Part shown: positions 21,099-33,279 of the stretch, piece by piece
Layout: the number at the start of each line of letters is the position of its first letter
How positions within the stretch are numbered: the stretch's first letter is position 1
From: Ctena decussata
Taxonomy: Eukaryota; Mollusca; Bivalvia; Lucinida; Lucinidae
Assembly: GCA_963989385.1 (NCBI GenBank)
Contig: OZ022511.1
Span: 2,356,001 to 2,420,000 of the forward strand
Length of the DNA stretch: 64,000 bases
Direction: 5' to 3'
Made by a program: the position numbers and the translations under genes
Notes under the pieces: model-generated
Seen by the model: only the letters and a program-made list of their open reading frames with translations
The model's database searches: none
What the model was told of the DNA's origin: nothing

Positions 21099-21488
21099 TG
21101 TGTAGCTTACGGATAGCTGTCCGTAACATTCGCACATTAGTGAAGCTACGGACAGCTGCCCATAACCTTCACAATGTAAAGATGTAAGCTTCACACCTTC
21201 GTTATCTTCACAATGTTATGAAGCTTACGAATGTGTGAAGCTTACACCTTCACAAGGCACACTTACACCTGTATTTCTTACACCTGTATCATGTTAAACA
21301 GGTGAACTTGTCAAGTTCTTTGAAACCTTCTGGCAGACCATAAAGATCTCTGTGTAAATACGGTATTCTAAAGTTACAATTGGAAGACTGGACGGGGCAG
21401 TTTGACGCTTGCCATTAAATGTCAAAACCGAGCAGTCCATGTGAAAAATCGGTAAAGTAACATTCGCGTAATGCTGTTATGAGATTAA

Positions 21489-21580
21489 AACCCAGCAGGC
21501 ACATGACGTTGAAATGACGTCGTACTGACGTCGATGCGACGTCAATACGACGTCATTTTGACGGCATGTGCCCGCTGGGA
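21489..21580. mobile_element. CCCAGC...GCTGGG element, ACGTC interior (unit 1)
   Basis: Ends CCCAGCAGGCACATGACG and GGCATGTGCCCGCTGGG, with an interior of GACGTCGTACTGACGTCGAT-type repeats. Duplicate at 25806-25897; related element at 59030-59115. Confidence 0.7.
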
Positions 21581-21669
21581 AATGCCTAGTAAACGCTATC
21601 GATCATCACAAATGATGAAACAGATCGTTAAGGCACACTGCGTCGAAACAGATCGGGAGAACGTCGATG

Positions 21670-22146
21670 CAAACTGCTCGGGCCGCAAATGTGGATGAAG
21701 CTTCATTGATTCGAAAATGCTAATAGTAACCTCTTTCGAACTTTAAACTGAAACTTATATGCTTTTGTAAAAATTAAAAATTCAAGTTGGAACTATGACG
21801 CCATAGGAGACCTCATGAATATTTTAAAATGAGGCAGCTCAAACATACTCTCGCGCGGTGAAATGTGTTAAACTTCAACTTTTAATTTCTCAGAAATTAT
21901 TAAAGAGAAGGGAAAATGTTTTTAAAAAAGATAATCGGCGCAAGTTAAATAGAAATTTTGTTTTTTTAATATGTCTCAAGGTGAACAGTTAACAATAACG
22001 TTCATGAATATGACTCAAGTGAGCTATGTCGGTAAGCATCCGCAACCGTAATTTTAACACTGGGTAGCGACAATGACCTATCTCAAGTTTGAGCTGTCCA
22101 AATTGGAATTCCAAAGTGGACTGCGTTCAATTTTGAGATTGACCTG
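21670..22146 (+). repeat. templated spacer between duplication units
   Basis: A near-identical copy of 11252-11728, in the same orientation, placed precisely between the two 3845-bp units. It shares 3 bp (CAA) with the end of unit 1 and 2 bp (TG) with the start of unit 2, i.e. microhomology at both joints. Confidence 0.95.
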
Positions 22147-25100
22147 TTATTGTTTCTAGTGTTCGTCTGTCTGTTTGTTTTGCAGCTGTGTTTTGTTAAT
22201 TCTGATGTACGTTTTATATGACGAAGTACGTAAAATAAATGTTTTGCTTGCCTAATTTATTTATGTTTGAATTAGCCTAATTTTATGACCAAGTACCCGG
22301 GAAATCGCTGTTCATTTTGCTATCCAATTAATTATTGAGCCTCGACACGAGAAAACCAACTAAGTGGCATGTTCATCCAGCGCAGACTCAGATCAGCCTG
22401 GGCATCCGCCCAGTTTAATCAGACTCTTTATTAAGTGCTCAAAGGGTAGCTAAGTGTCTAAGCTACCTCTATGCGGACAGCGAAGACTCTGATCAGACTG
22501 GGTGGATGCCCAGGCTGATCTGGGTATGCGCTGGGCGCAGAACCACTGTGTTGTGTATGTATATTTGGATTTGGCTAGTTTTATGACCAAGTACCCGGGA
22601 AATCGCTGCTTATTTTGCTACCTACTCGACGTGTAGTCTTTTTACAAGTGTAGATGCTTCATGCAACTATCTCCAGTTTTGTGTCGTGGGTGGGAAGTAT
22701 CAGTGCCTGGTCCATGCCCTTTTATCTTATATATTCCCGCTCATGCATTGTACGCTGATGCAGTGTCAGTTTCATATTCCTGCTGATATATTGTCTGCAG
22801 TGTCATTTCAATATTCCTGTTGATATATTGTCTGCAGTGTCATTTTTCATATTCCTGCTGATATATTGTCTGCAATGTCTTTTTTTTATTCTTGCTGATA
22901 TATTGTCTGCAGTGTCATTTTCATATTCCTGCTGATATATTGTCTGCAGTGTCATTTTTATAGTCCTACTGATATATCGTCTGTTTTATATTCCTATCCC
23001 GCATTGCCAGAATGGCTTCAGTAATGTTTGGTGAGGTAAGATCCTCGTCAGAGCCTATAACAACATAACCATAATTTCGTGACAGTTAACTTGCATTGTG
23101 TGATATTGTCGGGATCCCGCCCGGCTCGGGGCGGAGATCTTTCCAATCGGAAACGGACTTCCATTTTATACAGTCTTTCATTATCATCCGCCCATGTCCT
23201 GATATGACTGAAATACTGTTGGAAAGGACGTAAAATAGCATGTCATTCAGCCATCTATTGTCAAGATCTTTCCAAGTTTTGCCAAAGTTATAGACTTAAA
23301 GTCCTTAAATGCCATAACTAAGTAACCGATGACATGAATTTCATGCAAGTAAGGTAGTCGAATACTAAATAGAAATATTTGCGGGGCATTTAAACCATTA
23401 TACCAGCTGAATGACCGAAAGAGCCCTAAAACATTTGGATGAGAAAAAACACATTTTCACCGGTTTTTTCCTAAAAAATAATATTTTGTATTTCTACATA
23501 CTTTTTTTTACATATTCTCCATTAAATTCATATCTCTAGCACATTAATACTCTTTCATTTCTGCACATCGCATTATCTTTAATATAGAATATTTGAAACA
23601 AACTGGTAAAAAAAAAATGAAGTAATCTTGATAATAAGTATTTTTTTATTTTTTTTTTAAATGCAAGAAAATTGAATTTCCTGAAAAACGTCATACAAAA
23701 ATATATATTTAACCGATCGGGCAAGCTTATGCATATTATTTGAGTAAAACGTACATTGCGTACATTGTATGTTACACAATAAAACAAAAAAAAATATACA
23801 TTTCACCATTTCGTTTCCTAGAAAAACAATGTTTAAGTTAAAAAAATATCCCCCAAAACAGACAGCATATATTGTACCTGCTGCAATAACAGCTGGTCCT
23901 GGTCCTATTATTTATTTTCCTGTTATTCCGGTTCTACATGGACCATAGAGTAATGCCTACAAAAATGCGCAGATGGAATGGAAACTATGAAGACCTTGGT
24001 CATTCTGGTTCCTACGGAACAGTCTGATCTCGGTTTCCACTGTTTGTACAGCCCTATCTGCCCGAAAAGTTAAGATCTTTACAGTAGACATTGTTAGTGT
24101 GTGTATTTACTCCATAGTTGATCGATTTCGCCATGAACAATAACTCTCTTTTGTGTTTTAACAAGTATGAACACAGTTATTCTGTATATAGCTACCTTAA
24201 ATAGGTAGCGCCATTATTCAGTGACACCTATCCGTAACCTTCGCAACAAGAGTGATATTCACGGAAGGTTGATACATATGATACGCAAATCACAAATGGT
24301 GTTACTGTTAGAGAGTGGTTTCCCCCTTTCCCCCTGGAAAAAATTGCTATAGGAAGGACGGCTATATAGTGGATTGTCCGGACCCCGTAGAGCCACTTTT
24401 TCCCCATAGTCCTTTCTTTCCCACCCCCACCCACCCCAACCGGGAAATTAGCTATCAGTGAATTTGGCATGGCTATTGGTATTTTGCGGAACGGAACGAT
24501 ACGGAACGGAATTGAACAGAGACAGTTTACGGAATTATCGCATAAGAAATGTATCAGTACTTCAAGGGAGGTAATAAACGTGATTAATTCCAAAAATCAA
24601 TATGCAAATTTACAGCCATAGTTTTATAATAACCAATAATTACTTATTTAAGGAACGAGGACCGCGGATGCACTTGGGGAACGTCGTTAGGACAATTAAA
24701 CTGAACGGAACTGAAGGTGTAATTTCTATCCATTACATATATTTGTATACGTACACAGACACATGCAAGCTTACAGGAAGATGTACGAACGGGTGCTGTG
24801 TCTAGTCATTGATCTACACTGGAAATCATAATCGGACGTGTGTTCCAATGGGAGTCGAGCCCACGGCTCCTGCATGAAAGGCGAACACTAGTCCAGGCAC
24901 TCCGCTGCGCGCACGCACTGATAAACGCTTGTATAAACACAAACTTATAAAAAGTTTATGCTCACAACCACGTACACTCATATCCGTTTTTGGCTAACAT
25001 GGAAAAGCAAAATGCCTACCTGTTTACCCCAAAACAAAAATAAGACAGACTGATGGACACATGCATGCGGCTCTAGCATCTGTTATCCATCTATTTTTTA

Positions 25101-25989
25101 CGGACAGACACTCATATTTCTGTTTCAGTTATGAACCTCACTATTATAATTAGAGAAGGAGCAAATTCCACTATGTAGCGTGTTTTCCTGCAATCATATT
25201 ACCAGGGGGAACTTCACTATAGAGGGGAAAAACGGCTATGCAAAAACACGTATAGTAGATTTTTCCCGAGGAAATTTGGCTATATAGTCATATTTCCGTG
25301 GGGAAATTCTACTATATAGCCATTTTTCCGGTGGGAAATTCTACTATGGAAAATCATAGTCATTTTCCGGGAGGAAAAACTACTAGGGGGGAAAAGCTAC
25401 TCTCTGACAGTTACATGTGTAGCTTACGGATAGCTGTCCGTAACATTCGCACATTAGTGAAGCTACGGACAGCTGCCCATAACCTTCACAATGTAAAGAT
25501 GTAAGCTTCACACCTTCGTTATCTTCACAATGTTATGAAGCTTACGAATGTGTGAAGCTTACACCTTCACAAGGCACACTTACACCTGTATTTCTTACAC
25601 CTGTATCATGTTAAACAGGTGAACTTGTCAAGTTCTTTGAAACCTTCTGGCAGACCATAAAGATCTCTGTGTAAATACGGTATTCTAAAGTTACAATTGG
25701 AAGACTGGACGGGGCAGTTTGACGCTTGCCATTAAATGTCAAAACCGAGCAGTCCATGTGAAAAATCGGTAAAGTAACATTCGCGTAATGCTGTTATGAG
25801 ATTAAAACCCAGCAGGCACATGACGTTGAAATGACGTCGTACTGACGTCGATGCGACGTCAATACGACGTCATTTTGACGGCATGTGCCCGCTGGGAAAT
25901 GCCTAGTAAACGCTATCGATCATCACAAATGATGAAACAGATCGTTAAGGCACACTGCGTCGAAACAGATCGGGAGAACGTCGATGCAA
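22145..25989 (+). repeat. 3845-bp tandem duplication, unit 2
   Basis: Matches 17828-21672 base for base in every segment I compared. Inside lie the MITE (22336-22552), minisatellite (22774-22994), SINE body (23117-23232), TIR element (24300-25415), tRNA-like sequence and ACGTC element (25806-25897). After GATGCAA it continues into unique DNA (CGTCAGGACGC), whereas unit 1 switches to the spacer. Confidence 0.95.
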
Positions 25990-27119
25990 CGTCAGGACGC
26001 TTTACTGACGTCTATATGCCAGTTGGAACGCGTATCTATGGCGAAGTGATATTTTTAAACAGATAGCAACGAAAAAACATTCTAAATTTCTGAGATTCAG
26101 ATTCAATCGACGGACGAGTCGCAATTTCAGTGCTGCTTCGTCGGCGAATCAAACTACACACAGCCAAAAATAATATTTGGTAATATTCTTTAATCTATAT
26201 TTAATTTCTTATGCCTTTGAGAGCAGAACTAAACACCGAGATATTCGGCAACCGAACGTTTTACGTGATCACGTAAAGACGTCTTATGTCCCTTAATTTC
26301 AATAGCAATTTTTAAGATAAATCGGCTTTCTGCCGTCGGCGGACATATGCCATGAAAAACCATGGTGTCTGCCCTTTCTCCATGTAAAAAATTAAGTAAT
26401 TCGGTGTGTGGGAAATTTCCTTTGCAAAATAATGTTAAGGCACCCTATGCATTTTCTCAACAAAAAATGGCGGATAATTTACCTGATAGGTAGCGATGGA
26501 AGACAGACAGTTTTGTCAGTAATAAATTCAACTCCTATGGAGATTTTCTTGAATCCTGATATCCGACACACGTAGAGGAACGAAACTTTTAATTCAATAT
26601 ACAAGAAATTATTTTTTCGCGTCTTTATTCAGAAAGATTGGACAAAGAAAACTGATCAGTAGGGGAGACCGTGGATGAAAGTGCCACTTTTTGAATTTCA
26701 GTGTCCCAAAGCTGTATTGGCAGTATTACATGGATTAAACTTGAAAATAAAGCTCCATATTTGCGCTATCTTATGTAAATATTGACGTTCGGATATATTG
26801 AAAGCCTGCTCCAGGGTGAGACGACTTTAAAGACGACTGGTCGACCGGAACAACCAACCAACCCCATACGTGCCAGATCCCGGGGTTGGTTGTGACATCC
26901 GAAAAGAGGCTCATGCAAATTGTTTTTATGCCTCAAAACAGTTGTTGCCTTATTTTTGTTAATTTTCGTTTTCAAACATAATAAAATTTCATCCGTATTG
27001 CATATAAAAGTGTTGAGATGCCAGTAAACATTCTAATTATGAAACAACGCTCTGCTATAAAATAAAAGTGTTTCGAGTAGAAAGAGTAGTTTGTTGCTTA
27101 TATGCAATGGAGCCACTTT
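25990..27119. other. no gene seen
   Basis: Unique-looking AT-rich sequence. The minus frame 26766-26975 lacks splice or family support. Confidence 0.5.
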
Positions 27120-27930
27120 TTACTACATATTCCCGATTTTGGGATATCGATACGTTATTTAAGGATACCCATAATTCATTTCTCGATATCGAATTTTTTT
27201 TTATTTGAGATAGCATAAAATGATATTGGATATCCGTAATCATTTTGGAATATCCGTAATCCGAAAACTGAAACATGGATATCAACAAATCGAATTTTCA
27301 ATATTCATTTTGATTTTCGGATATTCATAATTCGATTGATAGGTACTTATAATAAGATTTTTAGATATCCCAAATTCGATTCATGGATATCCGAAAATCG
27401 AATTTTAGATACCCATAAAACATGTTATGGATAATCAAAAATCAAGATGAAAACATTTTATCCATGAACTGAATAAAATGTTTGGAACTTCAAAACTTGA
27501 TTTATGGATATCATGAAATCGAATTTTAAATATCAAAAAAAATAATTTTAGGGATAACTAAATATCAAGATCAACATGATCAAGATTGGATATACGTAAA
27601 TTAAATAAAGAGGATCCTAATATTGAAGTCTTGATGTCCATAAATAGCAAATTGGCACCTTACAATGGCAGTTCAATTTGATATTCGGAAATCCAAAATT
27701 TGATTTATGGATATCGAGAAATCGATTTTTGGATATCCAAAATTAACTTGATTTTCGCATATTCATAAATTTGATTTATGAATATCCTTAATTTGATTTT
27801 TGGATATCCGTAATTCGATATCCTTTTTAGACGATTTATGGATAACCATTATGCTTCTTGATGTATGGATATCCAGCATTCGTTTTACAAATATCCCTTA
27901 TCCGAAATTTGGATACCCACAAATCGATTT
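27120..27930. repeat. degenerate GGATATCC repeat field
   Basis: About 800 bp contain several dozen scattered imperfect copies of GGATATCC followed or preceded by AAATTCGAATT / AATCGAATTTT, on both strands because the core is palindromic. It looks like an old satellite of about 20 bp with decayed phasing. Confidence 0.75.
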
Positions 27931-28194
27931 GATAATGTGACAAAAACATGACGAAAATTATATACAATGACTAATGACCCTCTATTCATTGCTTATTTCT
28001 TTCCCTATTGGAAAACATTTACAAGTTGATAATTATTTTCCATAAATCGAATATAGATATCCATAAATAGGGAATTAATAGTATAAAGGCGCGTTTGTTC
28101 GTTATTGTGTGCGTGTATGAGACCATCGCTGAAAACCTTTCTAGACTGATAATAGATCTACGTGATTTTAAACCAACAATTATTTGATTTTCAA

Positions 28195-28385
28195 GGAAAA
28201 AATGCCAAGATGAATTGGCACAAAGAAATTTGAACAAAGTGGCACAAATTTATGCATAAATGACTTGGCACAAATAAATTGGAACATATTTGCACAAATC
28301 TGGTGCAAAGGGGCTAAAACTGGCCAATGACCAAATGGCACAAAGTGGCAAAACCTACCCCTTGTCTGATGGCACAACCTACCCC
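28195..28385. repeat. degenerate GGCACAAA minisatellite
   Basis: The string TTGGCACAAA / GTGGCACAAA recurs at irregular spacing of about 14-30 bp. It is non-coding. Confidence 0.6.
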
Positions 28386-28799
28386 GCCCAACCCTTGTCA
28401 CTCATGATAGTCATGCGGAAAGAAACTGCGCGCATTATGTCGATTAAAAGGTCAGTGATGCTTGGGCTTATCTTACTTACAAAAACAACCTTTAACCTTG
28501 TTTTTTTTAACCATAACAAATACTTGCAAAGCTGCAATGACTAAATCCTTGATTAAAAGTGAAGACCTGGGTAAGACGACTTCCAAAACAGCAGTCTAAT
28601 CAAGTTAGTATATTGATTTTCCCAGCAATTTCGACACACTGTCAGATGTTAAACGTGTTTGGACAATTGCAGCAATGGAGATAAGCTTAGAAAATGACTT
28701 GGCCATACACACACGTATACACTCCTTTGCAATTTCAGCCAAACTTGAGAAGCAGCATATCTACTGTAAAATGAGGCTTACGGTTTCAAAATTGCATTA
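28386..28799. other. no gene seen
   Basis: No exon or repeat recognised. Confidence 0.5.
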
Positions 28800-29037
28800 T
28801 GAGCCGCGACACGACAAAACCAACAATGTGGTTGTGCGACCAGTGCATACTCAGATCAGCCTGGGCATCCGCCCAGTCTGATCAGAGTCTTCGCTGTCCG
28901 CATGAAGCTAGCTTAGACTTTCAGCTACCCATTTAGCGCTTAGCGAAGAGTCTGATCAGACTAGGTGGATGCCCAGGCTGATCTGAGTCTGCGCTGGGCG
29001 CACAACCACATTGTTGGTTTTGTCGTGCCGCGGCTCA
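28800..29037 (+). mobile_element. GAGCCGCGACAC MITE
   Basis: Full-length copy, TGAGCCGCGACACGAC to GTCGTGCCGCGGCTCA, plus-oriented centre (TCCGCATGAAGCTAGC). Confidence 0.9.
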
Positions 29038-29339
29038 TATGTAGCTTTTATCACATATGTTTTGGCCCTCTGTAGAATTGCCTTATGAGGAGTTCTAATG
29101 AGGGGTCACAACATACATATATATTATGAAATGCCACGTTTGTCAAATACTAGCTCATCAGGTGGGGTGGGGGTGAGGGGTGGGGAGGCTGTCAGCTCTG
29201 CAATGCCCTTGGCTCATAAATTCTAATGTCGCAGTGTGTTTATATACTCAGTGATCTTTCGAGGGATTTGCTCCAACTGTTGCCAAAATTCTCATGGAAA
29301 ACTATCAGTAGGGGCAAATCTCATGCAAAAATTATAAAA
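29038..29339. other. G-rich spacer, no gene
   Basis: Contains GGTGGGGTGGGGGTGAGGGG near 29161, a strong G-quadruplex candidate; otherwise unremarkable. Confidence 0.5.
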
Positions 29340-30788
29340 GGGGGGGGGGGGGGTATCAATAAGGTGGGTTTTCTGCATCCTACCAAAGTTTTCTTTTTTT
29401 TAACTGATGGTATACTCCAATGTGTCTAGTTTATTGAACCATATGTGACTTTGGTCGGAAAGCCCTACTTACTGAGCTATGGGTCCTCAGAAGTGGGTGG
29501 GGTAATCCAATATGGTTTTAGCCTTTCTTGTAAAAACATTCTCATTTGGTAGAAGAGTACAACAGACAGGATTTGATAAAATGATAAACAGAACATCTAA
29601 AATATATTTCCATATCATTTTATTTGGTTTAATTCGAACATAAGTTGTCAAAAAAGACTTCCTTTGACATTCAGTATTTTTTGATATTTTGGTTCTCAAT
29701 TTTCAATATTTCTTGGCATTTTTGTTAACTAAACAGACCAGTTATCATCAAACTCATGTCAAGGAGCACCTTGACCAGGACACTCGGATGATGTGACCAG
29801 AATTTCACAATGACCTAGTTTTCATGGTTCACTGAACACATAAACTTGCTTGGAAGATGGTTTTCATTCAATTTTGACCTAGAATTACGAAACTGTGGTC
29901 AAATTACTATTTTAACTGCTATATTATGCCCACGCCCCCGCCACTACAGGTGAGGGAATACATATTGGCTTCAGTGCGGAACTCGTTGGCATCTGCATCT
30001 GAGTATGTTTCACATATTAAGTTCTTCTGTGACCTTGGAAACAAGGTCAAAGTCATCCAAATCTGACCTTGACCTTGTTTCCAAGGTCAAAGAAGGACTT
30101 AATATGTGACACAGACACAGATGCAGACGACATGGAGATCCGAACTGAAGTCAATATGTATCCCCTCACCTTTATTGGTGGGGTTATATGGCATAATATA
30201 GCAGTTAAAATAGTAATTTGACCATAGTTTCGTAATTCTAGGTCAAAATTCAATGAAAAAACATCTTCCAAGCAAGTTTATGTGTTCAGTCAACCATGAA
30301 AACTAGGTCATTGTGAAATTCTGGTCACATCATCCAAATGTCCTGGTCAAGGTGCTTCCTTGACATGAGTTTGATGATAACTGGTCTGTTTATTTAACAA
30401 AAATGCCAAGAAATATTGAAAATTGAGAACCAAAATATTAAAAAATGCTGAATGTCAAAGGAAGTCTTTTTTGACAACCTATGTTCGAATTAAACCAAAT
30501 AAAATGATATGGAAATATATTTTAGATGTTCTGTTTATCATTTTATCAAATCCTGTCTGTCTGTTGTACTCTTCTACCAAATGAGAATGTTTTTACAAGA
30601 CAGGCTAAAACCATATTAGATTACCCCACCCACTTCTGAGGACCCATAGCTCAGTAAGTAGGGCTTTCCGACCAAAGTCACATACCGGTATGGTTCAATA
30701 AACTAGACACATTGGAGCATACCATCAGTTAAAAAAAGAAAACTTTGGTAGGATGCAGAAAACCCACCTTATTGATAACCCCCCCCCC
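29340..30788. mobile_element. 1.45-kb long palindrome, copy 1
   Basis: A G-run then TATCAATAAGGTGGG at the left mirrors CCCACCTTATTGATA then a C-run at the right. The arms match almost continuously for about 700 bp to a centre near 30060 (ACCTTGGAAACAAGGTC). No protein is encoded; open frames inside mirror each other. A second copy lies at 61642-63108. It is a long foldback/MITE-like element whose transcripts could form long double-stranded RNA. Confidence 0.9.
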
Positions 30789-33279
30789 TTTATTCACGAA
30801 TGGTACCTTAACTTTTCATTGAGAATAGAGAATTTCTCACAAAGTAATAATTATATGAGATGTGTTCTCTAATATGATTCTGAGTCAAACTAACTAAACA
30901 CAAAACAAATAAAAAGCACAGCTGTCCAGCAAACCAAAAAACTTGATTAGATATGTGGCAAAGGCTCAGGACTTTGTAATCCATTCTCTAAGTTATAATG
31001 GTAAGATATAATCATGATTAAACAAGAAAAATAATGGGCCAATATTTGGTGAACCAGAATGGAGTTATTCTTTATCATTCCTCTTCAAGTAAACTGTACA
31101 TTTTTATGTTGTGGTGTCTCATCACAGATCAAAAATAAAATGAAAATTTCCACAAATTTCAAATGAACAAATTTCTACTATATTTATATCTAGGTATTGT
31201 AAATTTATAAAGCTCTGATTAAATTATCATTTACATGCAGTCTGACCTTGCCCTTCAGTGTTTTTCCTATAAGTATAATTAATAAATTATAACATATGTA
31301 CATAATAAGAAAAAAATCTTGAGACATTTCCACAAGTGACGGTTTTATAATATGGTTTTACAATAACTCAGCTGGGGCATGATAGCAATTTTGGTAATTT
31401 TGTCTTATTCAGCCATAAAGCCATTTGTTGTTAGTCATTAACAGAACCATCTACGATCTTGCTGAAGTGCTTCTAATGAGAGGGCACAACAGGTGTTAAC
31501 ATGAAACCCGTTGATGCTGGTGCAACATTTATGGTAAAACTGTGTTATTTTTCATTCTAACATAGTCTGCAAAACTGACATGAAGAAGGACAAACAGCAT
31601 TATGCAACATTCCACATAAAGTGCAGGGTCCAGCAGTTAGCAGGGTATGGCCAATTCATTCTTTTTGCATGGGCACTAATAATGATGATAAAAAAATCCT
31701 AACATAATAAAGTCCTGAATATTTGGCCAATAAAATCCTCTGTGAAAATGCTTTTAAATAGGTAAATAGGTTGGTGTGTGCGTGTGTTGGGGGGGGGGGG
31801 GGGGGGTGGGGGGTGGGGGGGGGGGGAGACAGGAAGGGACTACCTCTCATTCATCTGCACTAAACTGCAACTTCTTTACAGTCATGACTCATCATTTAAT
31901 GTCTGTCATCAAGGTTTTCTCTCTAGTTCTCTAGTAACTTAATAACTGATTGGTAATTACAAGTAACAAGTTTCTTTGCTTTTGTCAGAAGCTGCAAACA
32001 TTTAAGTTGGATTAAATCAATCAGAAAATATAAAAATATTTTTTTTATTTTTCAGTTTATGGTATTATTTCTATTGATATATAACTTCAATATAAGCCTA
32101 TTAATTTTTTTTTGAGATTCAAGCTAAAACATAACTTTTGGCATTTAAAGAATTTATATTTCTTCATGCGCCCTCTCCCCCTCCCATCTCAGCCCCAGGC
32201 CAAGCATAAAAAATATTTTGTTTGTAGTTGCCTATTAACTAGAATTTTTTTTGGAAGGTAGGTAGGTTTTTTTTTAATCCCTGCAATCTATGAAAACAAC
32301 AAAAACAAATAATAGTACTACATAAAATGCCACACATAGTTACACAAATTACCAATAATACTAAGATATCAGCTTCCTACATTTTGAACATATCTATTTT
32401 ACCCACAAATGGTGTACCAAAAAGACAAAATAGTGTAGTCCCATATCAGACTGCTCCTGGGTCTACACTGTTTGGTCAGACTTGTTTGTCTTACTATGCA
32501 GGTTGATCAGGGTTAATCTAAAAAAAATTACATAAAAAAAATGGCTGTCCAAAATGACCATTTTTCGTGGGGTGGGAGCCTGGGAGTGGGTGTGGGGTAG
32601 GGAGGGTTTTGGTGGTTAGGTAGGCAATTGAAACAAATTGGCCTACCTACCCACCAAAAGTGCAGTGTTCAGCAGTAAGCTGTCAGTCTGTGAATTAGGC
32701 CTGATCTTCATCATGTTATCGAATCAATCTCACTAAAACTTGTTCACATCTCACAGAATGCAGTCTGGAACAATGACACTTATAGCTCAGCTGGTTGTAC
32801 GAGGTTTAACTGTCTCAGCATGTGGTTGTGTGTTGGAGAGTGCATGCGCAGGAGTGTGTGTGGAGGGGTGGGGTGGTTGTGGGCGAAGGTGTGGTTGTCA
32901 GCTCTCAAAATCGTATTTACAGAAACAAGTAGACACTTACATTGCACTGTGATTCATTCTTTCCTTCATTCTTTTAATTTTTATAATAGTTTGAGAAAGC
33001 AAAAACTAATATTACGCCAAAAATGATCATCAGACAACACATTCACCACTAGCACGCGCTTGGAATTGCCCCTTTAAATATTGATCGATTTCTCCGTCAT
33101 CAGACCTTCTCCCGATATATTACCTAACAAGAAGGACGACAAGCATCCCAACTATAAAAAATTTTCAATGTCCCCGAAATCGGTTTGTATGACAATTTTC
33201 TTTGCAAAATAATCTATCGTAGGGTTTAGGGGTCTTCGGTTTTGTACAAACTGGGTGCATCAGATTGTTTCCATTATTT
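30789..33279. other. no gene; G-rich tracts
   Basis: 2.5 kb without a supported exon. It holds a near-pure G tract at 31789-31826, G-rich stretches near 32560-32610 and 32850-32900, and T-rich runs. A short GATCAGACTGCTCCTGGG-like fragment at about 32447 resembles the hairpin at 941-971. Confidence 0.55.
31789..31826. repeat. poly(G) tract
   Basis: About 36 G within 38 bases (two T interruptions); G-quadruplex candidate and possible sequencing trouble spot. Confidence 0.9.

Larger units (their letters stand above)
17828..21672 (+). repeat. 3845-bp tandem duplication, unit 1
   Basis: The unit runs from TGTTATTGTTTCTAGTG to ACGTCGATGCAA and recurs at an offset of exactly 4317 bp (22145-25989). 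Wherever I compared, including homopolymer runs and four open frames at matching offsets, the copies looked identical. It contains a truncated MITE, a 37-bp minisatellite, a SINE remnant, a 1.1-kb TIR element and a tRNA-like sequence. No gene was confirmed. Confidence 0.95.
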
